A stretch of 12,559 nt of DNA. Origin: a bacterium (GTDB lineage Bacteria > SZUA-79 > Acidulodesulfobacterales > Acidulodesulfobacteraceae). The DNA lies in contig JAJYYR010000017.1 of assembly GCA_021800805.1 (NCBI GenBank), positions 1-12,559 of the forward strand. The letters are read 5' to 3'. The translations under genes and the position numbers were made by a program. The notes beneath the pieces were generated by a model. The model worked only from the letters and a program-made list of their open reading frames with translations, did no database searches and was not told where the DNA came from. This document shows, piece by piece, positions 1-6,393 of this stretch. Numbering within the stretch: position 1 is the first letter of the stretch; each line of letters opens with the position of its first letter.

Positions 1-152
1 TTTACGCCGGATTTAGGCAGATGAATTTTTATGCCGTAGCTCGAAGTAAAAGTCGTGGTCATCATAAAAAATATCAACAGGGTTAAGAAAACGTCCACCA
101 TATTGATAACGTTTATTATGGGGTCGGGTTTTCTTTTGGATGTAAACTTCAT
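1..152 (-). CDS. exbD: ExbD/TolR-family biopolymer transport protein (5' part only)
   Basis: The start of a gene that runs off the left edge; about 50 residues are present. ExbD/TolR proteins pair with ExbB/TolQ in the inner membrane and use the proton gradient to drive TonB- or Tol-type envelope machines. After a short basic N-terminus (MKFTSKRKPDP) comes the family signature INVINMVDVFLTLLIFFMM: one transmembrane helix with the conserved proton-handling Asp in MVDVFL, then the start of the periplasmic part (IKIHLPKSG). The ATG at 150-152 is 21 nt after the exbB stop, with a modest AGGT-type ribosome site. It is the third gene of the ahbAB-exbB-exbD operon. Whether it serves TonB, Tol or another system cannot be told from this fragment. 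Confidence 0.88.
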   Translation of the reverse strand, partial: MKFTSKRKPDPIINVINMVDVFLTLLIFFMMTTTFTSSYGIKIHLPKSGV

Positions 153-173
153 ATTTGCTACCTATTTCGATAA

Positions 174-782
174 TCAATCGTTTTTCATAAAAGATATAAC
201 TCTTGATGCGGTATCTTCCATTTCCGCTCCAAAGTTAAACGCTTTAGAAGCAAAATATTTAAAAAATAAAAAAGATATTATGGCGATTATCAGTCCTATG
301 GCGGTTGAATACAGTGCTTCCGAGATGCCGAGAGCCAGAAGATGCGGATTTGTAATTCCGCTCTGATAGGATACGGCGCTAAGAGCCTTAATCATGCCTA
401 CGACCGTTCCCAGAAGCCCAAGAAGCGGAGCGACGGTCGTTATCGCGCTCAGTCCTTCCAGATTTTTTTCGAGGTCTAGATATGCCCTCTTGCCGGATTC
501 TTCGACCTCTAATTTAATAGTATCTATAGAATTTTTATAGTTGTCTATGATAGAAAGATAAATTTTTGCTATAGGGGTTTTTGCCGTTATGCACATACCC
601 TTAGCCTTCTCGATATCGCCGTCTTTTAAAGATTTTTCGATGTTAATAAGAAACTCGTCGGGAAATATTTTAGATTTCCTGAGGCTGTAAAAACGTTCTA
701 TTATAATCGCAAGCGCAATAATAGAGCATAGGATTAAAGGATATAAAAAGAACTCCTTCAGCAGTTCGGTTTGATTAAACAT
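174..782 (-). CDS. exbB: MotA/TolQ/ExbB-family proton channel protein
   Basis: 202-residue inner-membrane protein, a normal length for ExbB/TolQ. It forms the proton-conducting channel with ExbD/TolR. One N-terminal membrane helix (about residues 12-30) is followed by a cytoplasmic helical region and then the diagnostic block LEGLSAITTVAPLLGLLGTVVGM (about 108-130) and a last helix near GISEALYSTAIGLIIAIISFLFF. The start ATG lies inside the end of ahbAB (8-nt overlap, ATGTTTAA sharing the ahbAB stop) with an AAGGGTG ribosome site inside the upstream gene, so translation is probably coupled. exbD follows after 21 nt. No tonB or TonB-dependent receptor is visible, so the energised partner is unknown. 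Confidence 0.92.
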   Translation of the reverse strand: MFNQTELLKEFFLYPLILCSIIALAIIIERFYSLRKSKIFPDEFLINIEKSLKDGDIEKAKGMCITAKTPIAKIYLSIIDNYKNSIDTIKLEVEESGKRAYLDLEKNLEGLSAITTVAPLLGLLGTVVGMIKALSAVSYQSGITNPHLLALGISEALYSTAIGLIIAIISFLFFKYFASKAFNFGAEMEDTASRVISFMKND

Positions 783-1761
783 AGTATTGCACCCTTACTT
801 TTTTAAATTCTTTCGTGCTTTCGAGGGCATCGAAATCCTTAAGCCCCGTAAGCGAAGAAATCTGTTGCATAACGTTATGCGCATCTTCTTTGGATTTTGA
901 ATGTACCATAGTAAACATATTATATTCCCACCTTCCCGGATATACCGGCCTTTGATAGCAATGGGAAACTTCTTTTATAGAAGACATAATTTTTCCGTTC
1001 TTTTCCGCATCTTCCGGTTTTGATTTCCATATGCCCATAATATTATAACCGAATCCGGCTCTTTGATGATACAGGACGCATGCAAATCTGCGCATCTTTT
1101 TATCGCTTATAAAATTTTTTATAGTTTCTAATAATTTTTCCTGAGAAATCCCTAAAGTTGCCGACATATTTTTAAATGGTTCGGCTGTAATTTCAAGGTC
1201 TTTTTGCAGCTCTCTAATGCATAGCTTTTCAAAGTCGGTAATTTTTATCTCGGAATCGGTTTTAAAATCGTCATGCGAAAAAAATTTAAAAGAAGAAGAT
1301 TCTTCGCCCGTCATATCAAAATTAACGCCTATCTTAAACAGCCTGAGCGTAGGAAGTATTAAATAATCCGATGCCTTGGAAGCATTGCTCAAAGATTTAA
1401 TTTCGTCCTCCAGAACCTGCGAAGGAGGCAGAGTAATAGTAAACCATATATTGTATTCGTTGTTTCTTAAGTAATTGTGGCTGACGCCGCTATGGGAATT
1501 AATAATGCCTGCCGCGGAATCCACAAGACCGTTTTCGACTTTAAACGCCGCCAGAGTACTTTTGTATCCTATATTGTGGGAGTCGAATATAGCGCTTATC
1601 TGCCTGATAATCTTATTTCTTTTTAAATTTAATATTCTGCCTAAAACCTCTTCTTCCGATATGCCGGTAAGGCTTGCGATACTTAAAAACGGGCGGGCGG
1701 AAATAGGAAAATCGGTCTGCAGTATGTTTAATATTTTTTTATCGGTTAGCTCAAGTTCCAT
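775..1761 (-). CDS. ahbAB: Fused siroheme decarboxylase (AhbA-AhbB-like)
   Basis: 328-residue protein made of two homologous halves (about 1-155 and 174-328), each with an AsnC/Lrp-type winged-helix start followed by the Lrp-like alpha/beta domain. Such proteins are often annotated as AsnC regulators, but the motifs fit siroheme decarboxylase, which converts siroheme to 12,18-didecarboxysiroheme in the alternative heme pathway of sulfate reducers and archaea. The N-half has IIRQISAIFDSHNIGYKST (AhbA-like) and VSHNYLR.NEYNIWFT. The C-half has RRFACVLYHQRAGFGYN with His232 (AhbB-like) and EVSHCYQRP...WEYNMFTMVH. In many organisms AhbA and AhbB are separate proteins; here they are one chain. NirDL/NirGH-type heme d1 enzymes share this fold and are the main alternative. 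The ATG at 1761 follows a weak GGAATC site; a good promoter lies upstream. exbB overlaps its 3' end by 8 nt. Confidence 0.87.
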   Translation of the reverse strand: MELELTDKKILNILQTDFPISARPFLSIASLTGISEEEVLGRILNLKRNKIIRQISAIFDSHNIGYKSTLAAFKVENGLVDSAAGIINSHSGVSHNYLRNNEYNIWFTITLPPSQVLEDEIKSLSNASKASDYLILPTLRLFKIGVNFDMTGEESSSFKFFSHDDFKTDSEIKITDFEKLCIRELQKDLEITAEPFKNMSATLGISQEKLLETIKNFISDKKMRRFACVLYHQRAGFGYNIMGIWKSKPEDAEKNGKIMSSIKEVSHCYQRPVYPGRWEYNMFTMVHSKSKEDAHNVMQQISSLTGLKDFDALESTKEFKKVRVQYYV

Positions 1762-1819
1762 ATTTTTAAGATTCCGGATTAACTTAATAGGTTTAAAAAT
1801 TAATAAATTCTAAGTTTTA

Positions 1820-1849
1820 ATTATATCAATTTATCGGAATAACCGTCAA
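1820..1849 (-). promoter_or_regulatory. Sigma-70-type promoter for ahbAB-exbBD
   Basis: On the minus strand TTGACG (1844-1849) and TATAAT (1820-1825) are separated by 18 nt. Transcription would begin near 1813, about 50 nt before the ahbAB ATG. The match to consensus is 5/6 and 6/6. Confidence 0.68.
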
Positions 1850-1865
1850 GATAAAAAGAAAGTCC

Positions 1866-1907
1866 AAAAAAAACCTCCGGCGGCCAAAAAAGGCTGTCGG
1901 AGGTTTT
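1866..1907 (-). terminator. Rho-independent terminator after the cytochrome pair
   Basis: A perfect 10-bp outer stem pairs 1870-1879 with 1898-1907. The inner stem continues with two C/A mismatches on the minus strand, around an A/T-only loop. Read on the minus strand it ends in a run of eight T (1866-1873). It separates the cytochrome genes from the ahbAB promoter. Confidence 0.88.
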
Positions 1908-1931
1908 AATTTGCGCATCAGGCGCGGCGTA

Positions 1932-2288
1932 TTACTTTAAAGATTCAAGATACTGCGCTATGGTATTAACTTTTGAAGCGGGCATGCCTTTGTGGTTCGG
2001 CATAATAGCCATATAGGACTTTCCGTTAATAGTAACGGCGCTTCCTGACGCAAAATGCGCGCCGGGATTGACTATCTGCGTCTTAATCCACGACAGGCTT
2101 CTCTGCGAGCCTATATGAGAAAGATTAGGTCCTACCTGCCCGCCGTTTCCGTCAATAGTATGGCAGGCGATACATCCTTCCGAGCCGAAAAGCGAAGAAC
2201 CCGACGCGGCGAAAGCGGAAATGCTTATCGCCGATATTCCGGCAAAAATTACTGCCGCGATAAATAACTTGCCGATTTTTAAAATCAT
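1932..2288 (-). CDS. Exported monoheme cytochrome c (copy 2 of a tandem pair)
   Basis: 118-residue small class I-type cytochrome c. A Sec signal peptide with a hydrophobic core (residues 5-27) ends at AFA|ASG. The mature protein is about 91 residues with one heme-binding motif CIACH (39-43) and a likely axial Met in AIMP (Met96). It should be a periplasmic electron carrier. The ATG at 2288 has a GAGGG ribosome site. The mature part aligns without gaps to the upstream neighbour, with 64 of 91 residues identical by hand count, so the two come from a tandem duplication. They are 52 nt apart and probably share one transcript that ends at the terminator at 1866-1907. The redox partner is not visible. 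Confidence 0.92.
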   Translation of the reverse strand: MILKIGKLFIAAVIFAGISAISISAFAASGSSLFGSEGCIACHTIDGNGGQVGPNLSHIGSQRSLSWIKTQIVNPGAHFASGSAVTINGKSYMAIMPNHKGMPASKVNTIAQYLESLK

Positions 2289-2340
2289 TTAATTCCCTCT
2301 CATTTTTTAATAAAATTGATATTAAGAAATATTATCTATA

Positions 2341-2685
2341 TTATTTTAAAGATTCAAGATAAGCGGCTAATGCGTTAAGTTTAGACGCCGCCATATGTCT
2401 GTGTCCGGGCATAATGGCTTGATATGACTGACCGTCGATGTTGGCGGTTGTTCCGGCGGCAAAATGAGCGCCGGGATTGGTTATCTGGGTTTTAAGCCAG
2501 GAAAGGCTTCTTTTGCTGCCTACATGCGATAAATCCGGACCTACCGAACCGCCCTGACCGTTAACGGCGTGGCAGGCGATACAACCTTCCGAGCTGAAAA
2601 GCGAAGAACCCGATGCGGCGAAAACCGTAGTGGCGCTAAAAATTAATGCTGCGGCAATGAATAAAACCGAAATGCTTTTTTTCAT
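2341..2685 (-). CDS. Exported monoheme cytochrome c (copy 1 of a tandem pair)
   Basis: 114-residue small cytochrome c with a signal peptide (MKKSISVLFIAAALIF..., cleavage after VFA), a 91-residue mature domain, heme motif CIACH (35-39) and probable axial Met92 in AIMP. The two paralogues differ mainly in the loop before and after the axial Met (GHRHM here, NHKGM in the other), which could tune potential or partner choice (inference). The ATG at 2685 follows a strong AAGGGGG ribosome site (2696-2702). It is the first gene after the promoter at 2739-2767. Confidence 0.92.
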   Translation of the reverse strand: MKKSISVLFIAAALIFSATTVFAASGSSLFSSEGCIACHAVNGQGGSVGPDLSHVGSKRSLSWLKTQITNPGAHFAAGTTANIDGQSYQAIMPGHRHMAASKLNALAAYLESLK

Positions 2686-2738
2686 AATAATTCTACCCCC
2701 TTGAAATTAAAAAGAATTAAATTGATTTATACTTAATA

Positions 2739-2767
2739 TATATATATTATAATAAGTTTTAAGTCAA
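2739..2767 (-). promoter_or_regulatory. Sigma-70-type promoter for the cytochrome c pair
   Basis: On the minus strand TTGACT (2762-2767) and TATATA (2739-2744) are 17 nt apart, giving a start near 2732 and a leader of about 47 nt. The surrounding TATA run makes the exact -10 uncertain. It is divergent from the speD promoter in the same 234-bp spacer. Confidence 0.55.
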
Positions 2768-2812
2768 TATATTTTTTAGCCGATGTTTTATTAAAATTTT
2801 ATAAAATTTTTC

Positions 2813-2840
2813 TTGCATTTTTCACTAAATAACATATAAT
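2813..2840 (+). promoter_or_regulatory. Sigma-70-type promoter for speD
   Basis: TTGCAT (2813-2818) and a perfect TATAAT (2835-2840) are separated by 16 nt. The predicted start near 2847 gives a leader of about 73 nt in which I see no clear riboswitch or attenuator. Confidence 0.65.
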
Positions 2841-2919
2841 AAAAAATCGTGTTTTTATTTTATCTTTTTATTAAAATTTATTAAGAAGACTTATAATCTT
2901 CTGGGGAGGTAAGGGTAAA

Positions 2920-3327
2920 ATGAATTCCTTGGGAACGCATTTACTTTTAGAATTAAAAAAATGTAAAAAAAATATTTTGGCCGACCTTGATTTCGTCGAA
3001 ACCGCAATGCTCGACGCGGCGACGGAAGCAAAAGCGACCATAGTAGAACATAAATTTCACGAATTTAATCCGTTCGGAATCAGCGGAATGGTGATAATTG
3101 CGGAATCGCATCTTTCCATACACACATGGCCGGAATACGACTATGCGGCGGTAGATATTTTTACTTGCGGAGACATAATAAAGCCACAGGAAGCTGCCGA
3201 ATTTTTAATCGAAAGGTTCGGGTCTTTAGAGCCGCAGATTATGGAAGTAAAAAGAGGGCTTATATCTATTTACGACGAAGAGCTTCCGCATAAAGTTCTC
3301 TGCGAAGAGAAGCTCGTCGCCCGTTAG
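2920..3327 (+). CDS. speD: S-adenosylmethionine decarboxylase proenzyme (bacterial class 1B)
   Basis: 135 residues, a typical length for the short Thermotoga/Bacillus-type SpeD. It decarboxylates S-adenosylmethionine to supply aminopropyl groups for spermidine. The proenzyme cleaves itself to make the pyruvoyl cofactor. The cleavage site Glu62-Ser63 is plain in AESHLSIHTWPEYDYA, and the catalytic His68 and Cys83 (IFTCG) fall at the positions known from the Thermotoga maritima enzyme. The ATG at 2920 follows a GGGGAGGT ribosome site (2903-2910) at 9-nt spacing. It is a single-gene unit with its own promoter. The stop TAG overlaps the TAA of the convergent folK (ttag at 3324-3327). No speE or speA is in the window. 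Confidence 0.96.
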   Translation: MNSLGTHLLLELKKCKKNILADLDFVETAMLDAATEAKATIVEHKFHEFNPFGISGMVIIAESHLSIHTWPEYDYAAVDIFTCGDIIKPQEAAEFLIERFGSLEPQIMEVKRGLISIYDEELPHKVLCEEKLVAR

Positions 3328-3974
3328 CGTAGGATTTGCGTCAAGTTTTCGTCGAATCTGCCGTAATAAGATATTTTCTGTGAAGCCCCTGTATTTGAAT
3401 TTTCCAATTCTGCAAGGGCTTTTTTTATGCTTTCTTCATCGAAAGGCTTATTAAGATTATAAGGCAAATCTAAAAGCGGGGAAAGAACGAACCTGCGGTT
3501 AAAAATCTCGGGGTGCGGCAGTTTTAGTTCCGGCAAATCTAATGTTATAAAATTTTTTTGAACGTTATCGTAAACGAAAAGTATGTCGATATCTATAACT
3601 CTCGGCATATATCTTCCGCTTTCGTTTTTTCTGCCCATATTTTTTTCTATATCTTTTAAAACGGAAAGAAGCCGTCTTCCGAAAACCGCATAATCTTTTA
3701 CCCCCGGCATTCCGAGCATTACGGCGCAATTTAAAAAATAAGGCTGATTAACATTTCCGACCGGCGAAGATAAATATACCGGAGAAATGTCCGGCATAGC
3801 CGCCCCCGCCAACGGGCTTCGCGTGGCGGAAGCCGCGCTTTTAATTAAACTTAGCGCTTTCAGCAGATTATCTTCCGTATTTCCGATATTGCTTCCTAAT
3901 CCTAAACATATATCCATATCCCTGCTGCCGCCCGTGCGGGACCACGGTTTGCCGTCCATATCGCCGCGTTTCAT
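3324..3974 (-). CDS. folK: 2-amino-4-hydroxy-6-hydroxymethyldihydropteridine pyrophosphokinase
   Basis: Transfers pyrophosphate from ATP to 6-hydroxymethyl-7,8-dihydropterin in folate synthesis. HPPK motifs in order: CLGLGSNIGNTEDNL (about 23-37), QPYFLNCAVML (77-87), the metal-binding block PRVIDIDILF (124-133) and LPHPEIFNRRFVLSPLLDL (152-170). It is longer than the usual ~160 residues because of an N-terminal stretch before the domain and a C-terminal tail of about 45 residues. The start is uncertain: ATG at 3974 lies 10 nt after the dapL stop but has only a weak site, and the domain proper begins at Met20 (ATG at 3915-3917), which would give 197 residues. It is the last gene of the bioD-dapL-folK run. 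Confidence 0.93.
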   Translation of the reverse strand: MKRGDMDGKPWSRTGGSRDMDICLGLGSNIGNTEDNLLKALSLIKSAASATRSPLAGAAMPDISPVYLSSPVGNVNQPYFLNCAVMLGMPGVKDYAVFGRRLLSVLKDIEKNMGRKNESGRYMPRVIDIDILFVYDNVQKNFITLDLPELKLPHPEIFNRRFVLSPLLDLPYNLNKPFDEESIKKALAELENSNTGASQKISYYGRFDENLTQILR

Positions 3975-3984
3975 TATCTTAATT

Positions 3985-5145
3985 TTAGGCGCCCATGCGG
4001 ACTAAAGCTTCTTTAATGCGGTTTTCGCTGAGCGTCAGAGAAAATCTTATATATCCTTCGCCGTAATCGCCGAATCCCGAACCCGGCGTTACGATAATGC
4101 CCGTTTCGTTTAAAAGGGACACGGCAAATTCCTTAGACGTCATATTTGCCTTTGGAACATGCGCCCACACGTAAAACGTGGCATCAGATTTATAGACTTT
4201 ATATCCTAATTTTTCCAAACCGCCGACTAATAATTCACGCCTTTTTTTATAAATTTTATTATTGTCTTCCACGGCTTTAAGTTCGTTATCGAGTCCGTAG
4301 GCTCCGGCAAGCTGTATAGCCTGAAACACTCCTGAATCCAGATTGGTTTTAACGGCCCCGAGTCCTTTTATGACTTCTTCGTTGCCGGCGGCAAATCCTA
4401 TCCTGAACCCCGTCATATTAAAAGTTTTAGAAAGGGAATGGAGTTCTATTCCGATTTCTTTTGCACCGTTAGCTTCTAAAAAAGAATCGTTTCCTTTTTC
4501 GCCGGTATAAACTTCGGAGTAAGCAAAATCGTGAGCGACTATTATTTCGTTTTTCTTTGCGAATTTAACGACTTCGTTGAAAAAATGCCTGTCCGCCGCC
4601 TTTGAAGTGGGATTATTGGGATAATTCAAAAACATAAGTTTCGCTTTTTTTAAAATATCTTCGGGTATTAATGAAAAATCCGGCAGGAAATCGTTCTCTT
4701 CTTTAAGAGGCATAACATACGGAATACCTCCGGCAAAAATAGTTCCGGCCCTGTACACCGGATAACCGGGGTCCGGAATTAAAACCACGTCGCCCGGGTT
4801 TATAAAAGCAAGGGGCAGGTGGCCTATTCCCTCTTTTGAACCTATAAGGGATAAAACTTCCGTTTCAGGGTCTAATCCGACGTTGAACCTTTTTTTATAC
4901 CAATCGGAAACAGATTCCCTGAACTTTAACAGCCCTTCATACGAGGGATATTTTTGGTTAACGTCTATCTCGCTTTCTTTTTTAAGGACATCTACTATTG
5001 ACTTGGGGGTGGGAAGATCAGGGTCTCCGATGCCGAAGCTTATTATATCTACGCCTTTTGCCTTCACCTGAGATTTAAGTTTGTCTATCTCGGCAAAAAG
5101 ATACACCGGAAGTTTGCCTAATCTGTCGGAAAATTTGAAATGCAT
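3985..5145 (-). CDS. dapL: LL-diaminopimelate aminotransferase
   Basis: 386-residue class I/II PLP aminotransferase. DapL makes LL-diaminopimelate directly from tetrahydrodipicolinate, bypassing the acylated route to lysine and peptidoglycan precursors. Features seen: SFGIGDPDLPTP near the N-terminus (36-47), YPSYEG (66-71), LNYPNNPTSKAA (173-184), AHDFAYSEVY with PLP-contacting Asp206 and Tyr209, and the Schiff-base lysine Lys240 in HSLSKTFNMTGFRIGF. Length and the GIGDPDLPTP signature favour the DapL group; a broader aspartate/alanine aminotransferase role cannot be excluded. Strong AAAGGAGG ribosome site before the ATG at 5145. bioD ends 58 nt upstream and folK starts 10 nt downstream, so the three may be co-transcribed. 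Confidence 0.9.
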   Translation of the reverse strand: MHFKFSDRLGKLPVYLFAEIDKLKSQVKAKGVDIISFGIGDPDLPTPKSIVDVLKKESEIDVNQKYPSYEGLLKFRESVSDWYKKRFNVGLDPETEVLSLIGSKEGIGHLPLAFINPGDVVLIPDPGYPVYRAGTIFAGGIPYVMPLKEENDFLPDFSLIPEDILKKAKLMFLNYPNNPTSKAADRHFFNEVVKFAKKNEIIVAHDFAYSEVYTGEKGNDSFLEANGAKEIGIELHSLSKTFNMTGFRIGFAAGNEEVIKGLGAVKTNLDSGVFQAIQLAGAYGLDNELKAVEDNNKIYKKRRELLVGGLEKLGYKVYKSDATFYVWAHVPKANMTSKEFAVSLLNETGIIVTPGSGFGDYGEGYIRFSLTLSENRIKEALVRMGA

Positions 5146-5203
5146 ACAGGGTTAATCCTCCTTTAACTTTTATTAATCTTACAATATTTATATTCTAAAT
5201 ATT

Positions 5204-5917
5204 TTATAATAAAATCTTTTTCAAGTCTATATATTTTAAAGCCAAATCGTTCAACATATTTATATTTTCCGACCGTTTCTTTCCCGGCAGATACGGAATA
5301 TCCCCTATAATCGGTACATCCGTAAATTCGCCGAGTATTTCTTTATTGGACGATACGCTTTCGTCGTTTTCGTTTAAAACGTTATTTATAATTATGCCGG
5401 ATATGCCGATATCGCGGCTTTTTGCATATTCTATATTTAAGAGCGTCTGGTTTATCATTCCTAAACCCGCCTTCGTTACTAAAATAATACCCGCATCTAT
5501 ATATTTAGCGATATCTATCATAAAATGCTTTTTCTTTAAAGGAACGAGCATGCCGCCTGCGCCTTCTACGAGCATATAGTCATAGGCTTTATTTAAATCG
5601 TAAAATTTAAAGAGGATTTCTTTAATGCACAGGTCTCCGCCTTCTTGTTTCAATGCGGCATACGGAGACAAGGGGGACCGAAACGTATAAGGAGTTATAA
5701 TATCCGGTTCTTCGCTTAAACTGCCGTATTTCTTTACATAAACGCCGTCCAAATAATTTTTGGAGCCGTCTTCGTTAATTTTAACTCCGGTTTCGACGGG
5801 CTTCATATATCCAGTATTCAAACCGCGCTGTTTGAAGGCAAGCAGCAACAGAAGGCTGACGAATGTTTTTCCGATGTTCGTATCTATTCCGGTAATAAAA
5901 AATATTTTATTAGACAT
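5204..5917 (-). CDS. bioD: Dethiobiotin synthase
   Basis: 237 residues from the ATG at 5915-5917. It closes the ureido ring of dethiobiotin from 7,8-diaminopelargonate, CO2 and ATP. Motifs: P-loop TGIDTNIGKT (9-18), MKPVETG with Lys39, FRSPLSPYAA (79-88), and VEGAGGMLVPL with Glu118. A longer reading frame extends upstream to a TTG, but those extra codons run through the terminator hairpin of the preceding gene and the BioD fold starts exactly at MSNKIFFITG, so the shorter start is chosen. No Shine-Dalgarno sequence is seen before it. It is the only biotin gene in the window. Confidence 0.94.
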   Translation of the reverse strand: MSNKIFFITGIDTNIGKTFVSLLLLLAFKQRGLNTGYMKPVETGVKINEDGSKNYLDGVYVKKYGSLSEEPDIITPYTFRSPLSPYAALKQEGGDLCIKEILFKFYDLNKAYDYMLVEGAGGMLVPLKKKHFMIDIAKYIDAGIILVTKAGLGMINQTLLNIEYAKSRDIGISGIIINNVLNENDESVSSNKEILGEFTDVPIIGDIPYLPGKKRSENINMLNDLALKYIDLKKILL

Positions 5918-5945
5918 AACGTATTGAAACAAAGAAGGAAGGAAA

Positions 5946-5968
5946 CTCCCCGAATTTTTATCGGGGAG
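5946..5968 (-). terminator. Hairpin terminator after the peptidoglycan-binding gene
   Basis: Perfect 8-bp GC-rich stem (ctccccga 5946-5953 with tcggggag 5961-5968) and a 7-nt loop, 14 nt after the upstream gene's stop. On the minus strand it is followed by TTTCCTTCC, a broken T-tract, so termination may be partial and some reading into bioD is possible. Confidence 0.65.
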
Positions 5969-5982
5969 GAAAATCAAAAATG

Positions 5983-6312
5983 TTACTTTACGCCTAATTT
6001 TTTAAGCGTCATGGGGCCGATAATTCCGTCGGCTTTAAGGCTGTTTTTTTTCTGGAACGCTTTAACCGCATTGGTAGTAACGGGTCCGATCATTCCGTCA
6101 ACCTTGCCTTTATAAAGCCCGTCCTTTGCAAGAGCCTTCTGAACCGCTTTGACCTTGGCAGAGGATATTGTTTTTACCGCTTTTTTGGCAACGACTTTCT
6201 TTGCTGCAGCTTTTTTAACGACTGCTTTTTTTGCGGCTTTAACGGCGGCAAAAGAGCTGGAAGGTATTGCTATCAAGGCTAAAAATAAAACAGATAATAA
6301 TAATTTTTTCAT
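5983..6312 (-). CDS. Small exported peptidoglycan-binding (PG_binding_1) protein
   Basis: 109 residues. A signal peptide (1-22, cleavage near SFA|A) is followed by a Lys/Ala repeat segment (about 23-48, built of AKKA/VVKK/AAAKK units) and one complete PG_binding_1 domain (50-109) with the usual DGLYKGKVDGMIGPVT and ADGIIGPMTLKKLG turns. There is no catalytic domain, so it probably acts as a periplasmic wall-binding protein; the polycationic linker could contact DNA, lipid head groups or anionic polymers (inference). Near-perfect ribosome site AAAGGAGGTGA before the ATG at 6312 suggests strong expression. A single-gene unit with a hairpin behind it. Confidence 0.9.
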   Translation of the reverse strand: MKKLLLSVLFLALIAIPSSSFAAVKAAKKAVVKKAAAKKVVAKKAVKTISSAKVKAVQKALAKDGLYKGKVDGMIGPVTTNAVKAFQKKNSLKADGIIGPMTLKKLGVK

Positions 6313-6353
6313 TAATTTTCACCTCCTTTTTGCAAATATATTTTAACCTTTTA

Positions 6354-6382
6354 TTTCTATCATTTTTTTATAATAATTGCAA
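6354..6382 (-). promoter_or_regulatory. Possible promoter of the peptidoglycan-binding gene
   Basis: On the minus strand TTGCAA (6377-6382) and TAGAAA (6354-6359) are 17 nt apart, with a start near 6347. The -10 match is only 4/6. The -35 overlaps an A/T-only inverted repeat at 6368-6393. Confidence 0.35.
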
Positions 6383-6393
6383 CATTATTATAA
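6368..6393. repeat. A/T-only inverted repeat at the end of cheV
   Basis: Ten perfectly complementary bases (6368-6377 with 6384-6393) around the 6-nt loop tgcaac. It covers the cheV stop codon. On the minus strand it is followed by A rather than T, so it is a poor terminator for cheV; it could be a weak mRNA 3' hairpin, an operator, or chance in AT-rich DNA. Confidence 0.5.

Noticed and set aside
55..366. Plus-strand frame of 103 codons at the left edge.
   Set aside because: Antisense to exbD and exbB, whose family motifs are clear; no ribosome site.
1475..1813. Plus-strand frame of 112 codons with hydrophobic stretches.
   Set aside because: Lies antisense to ahbAB and its leader; the minus-strand protein has convincing domain motifs.
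5918..5977. N-terminal extension of bioD by 20 residues to a TTG codon.
   Set aside because: The extra codons translate the terminator hairpin of the preceding gene, and the BioD fold begins at the internal Met.
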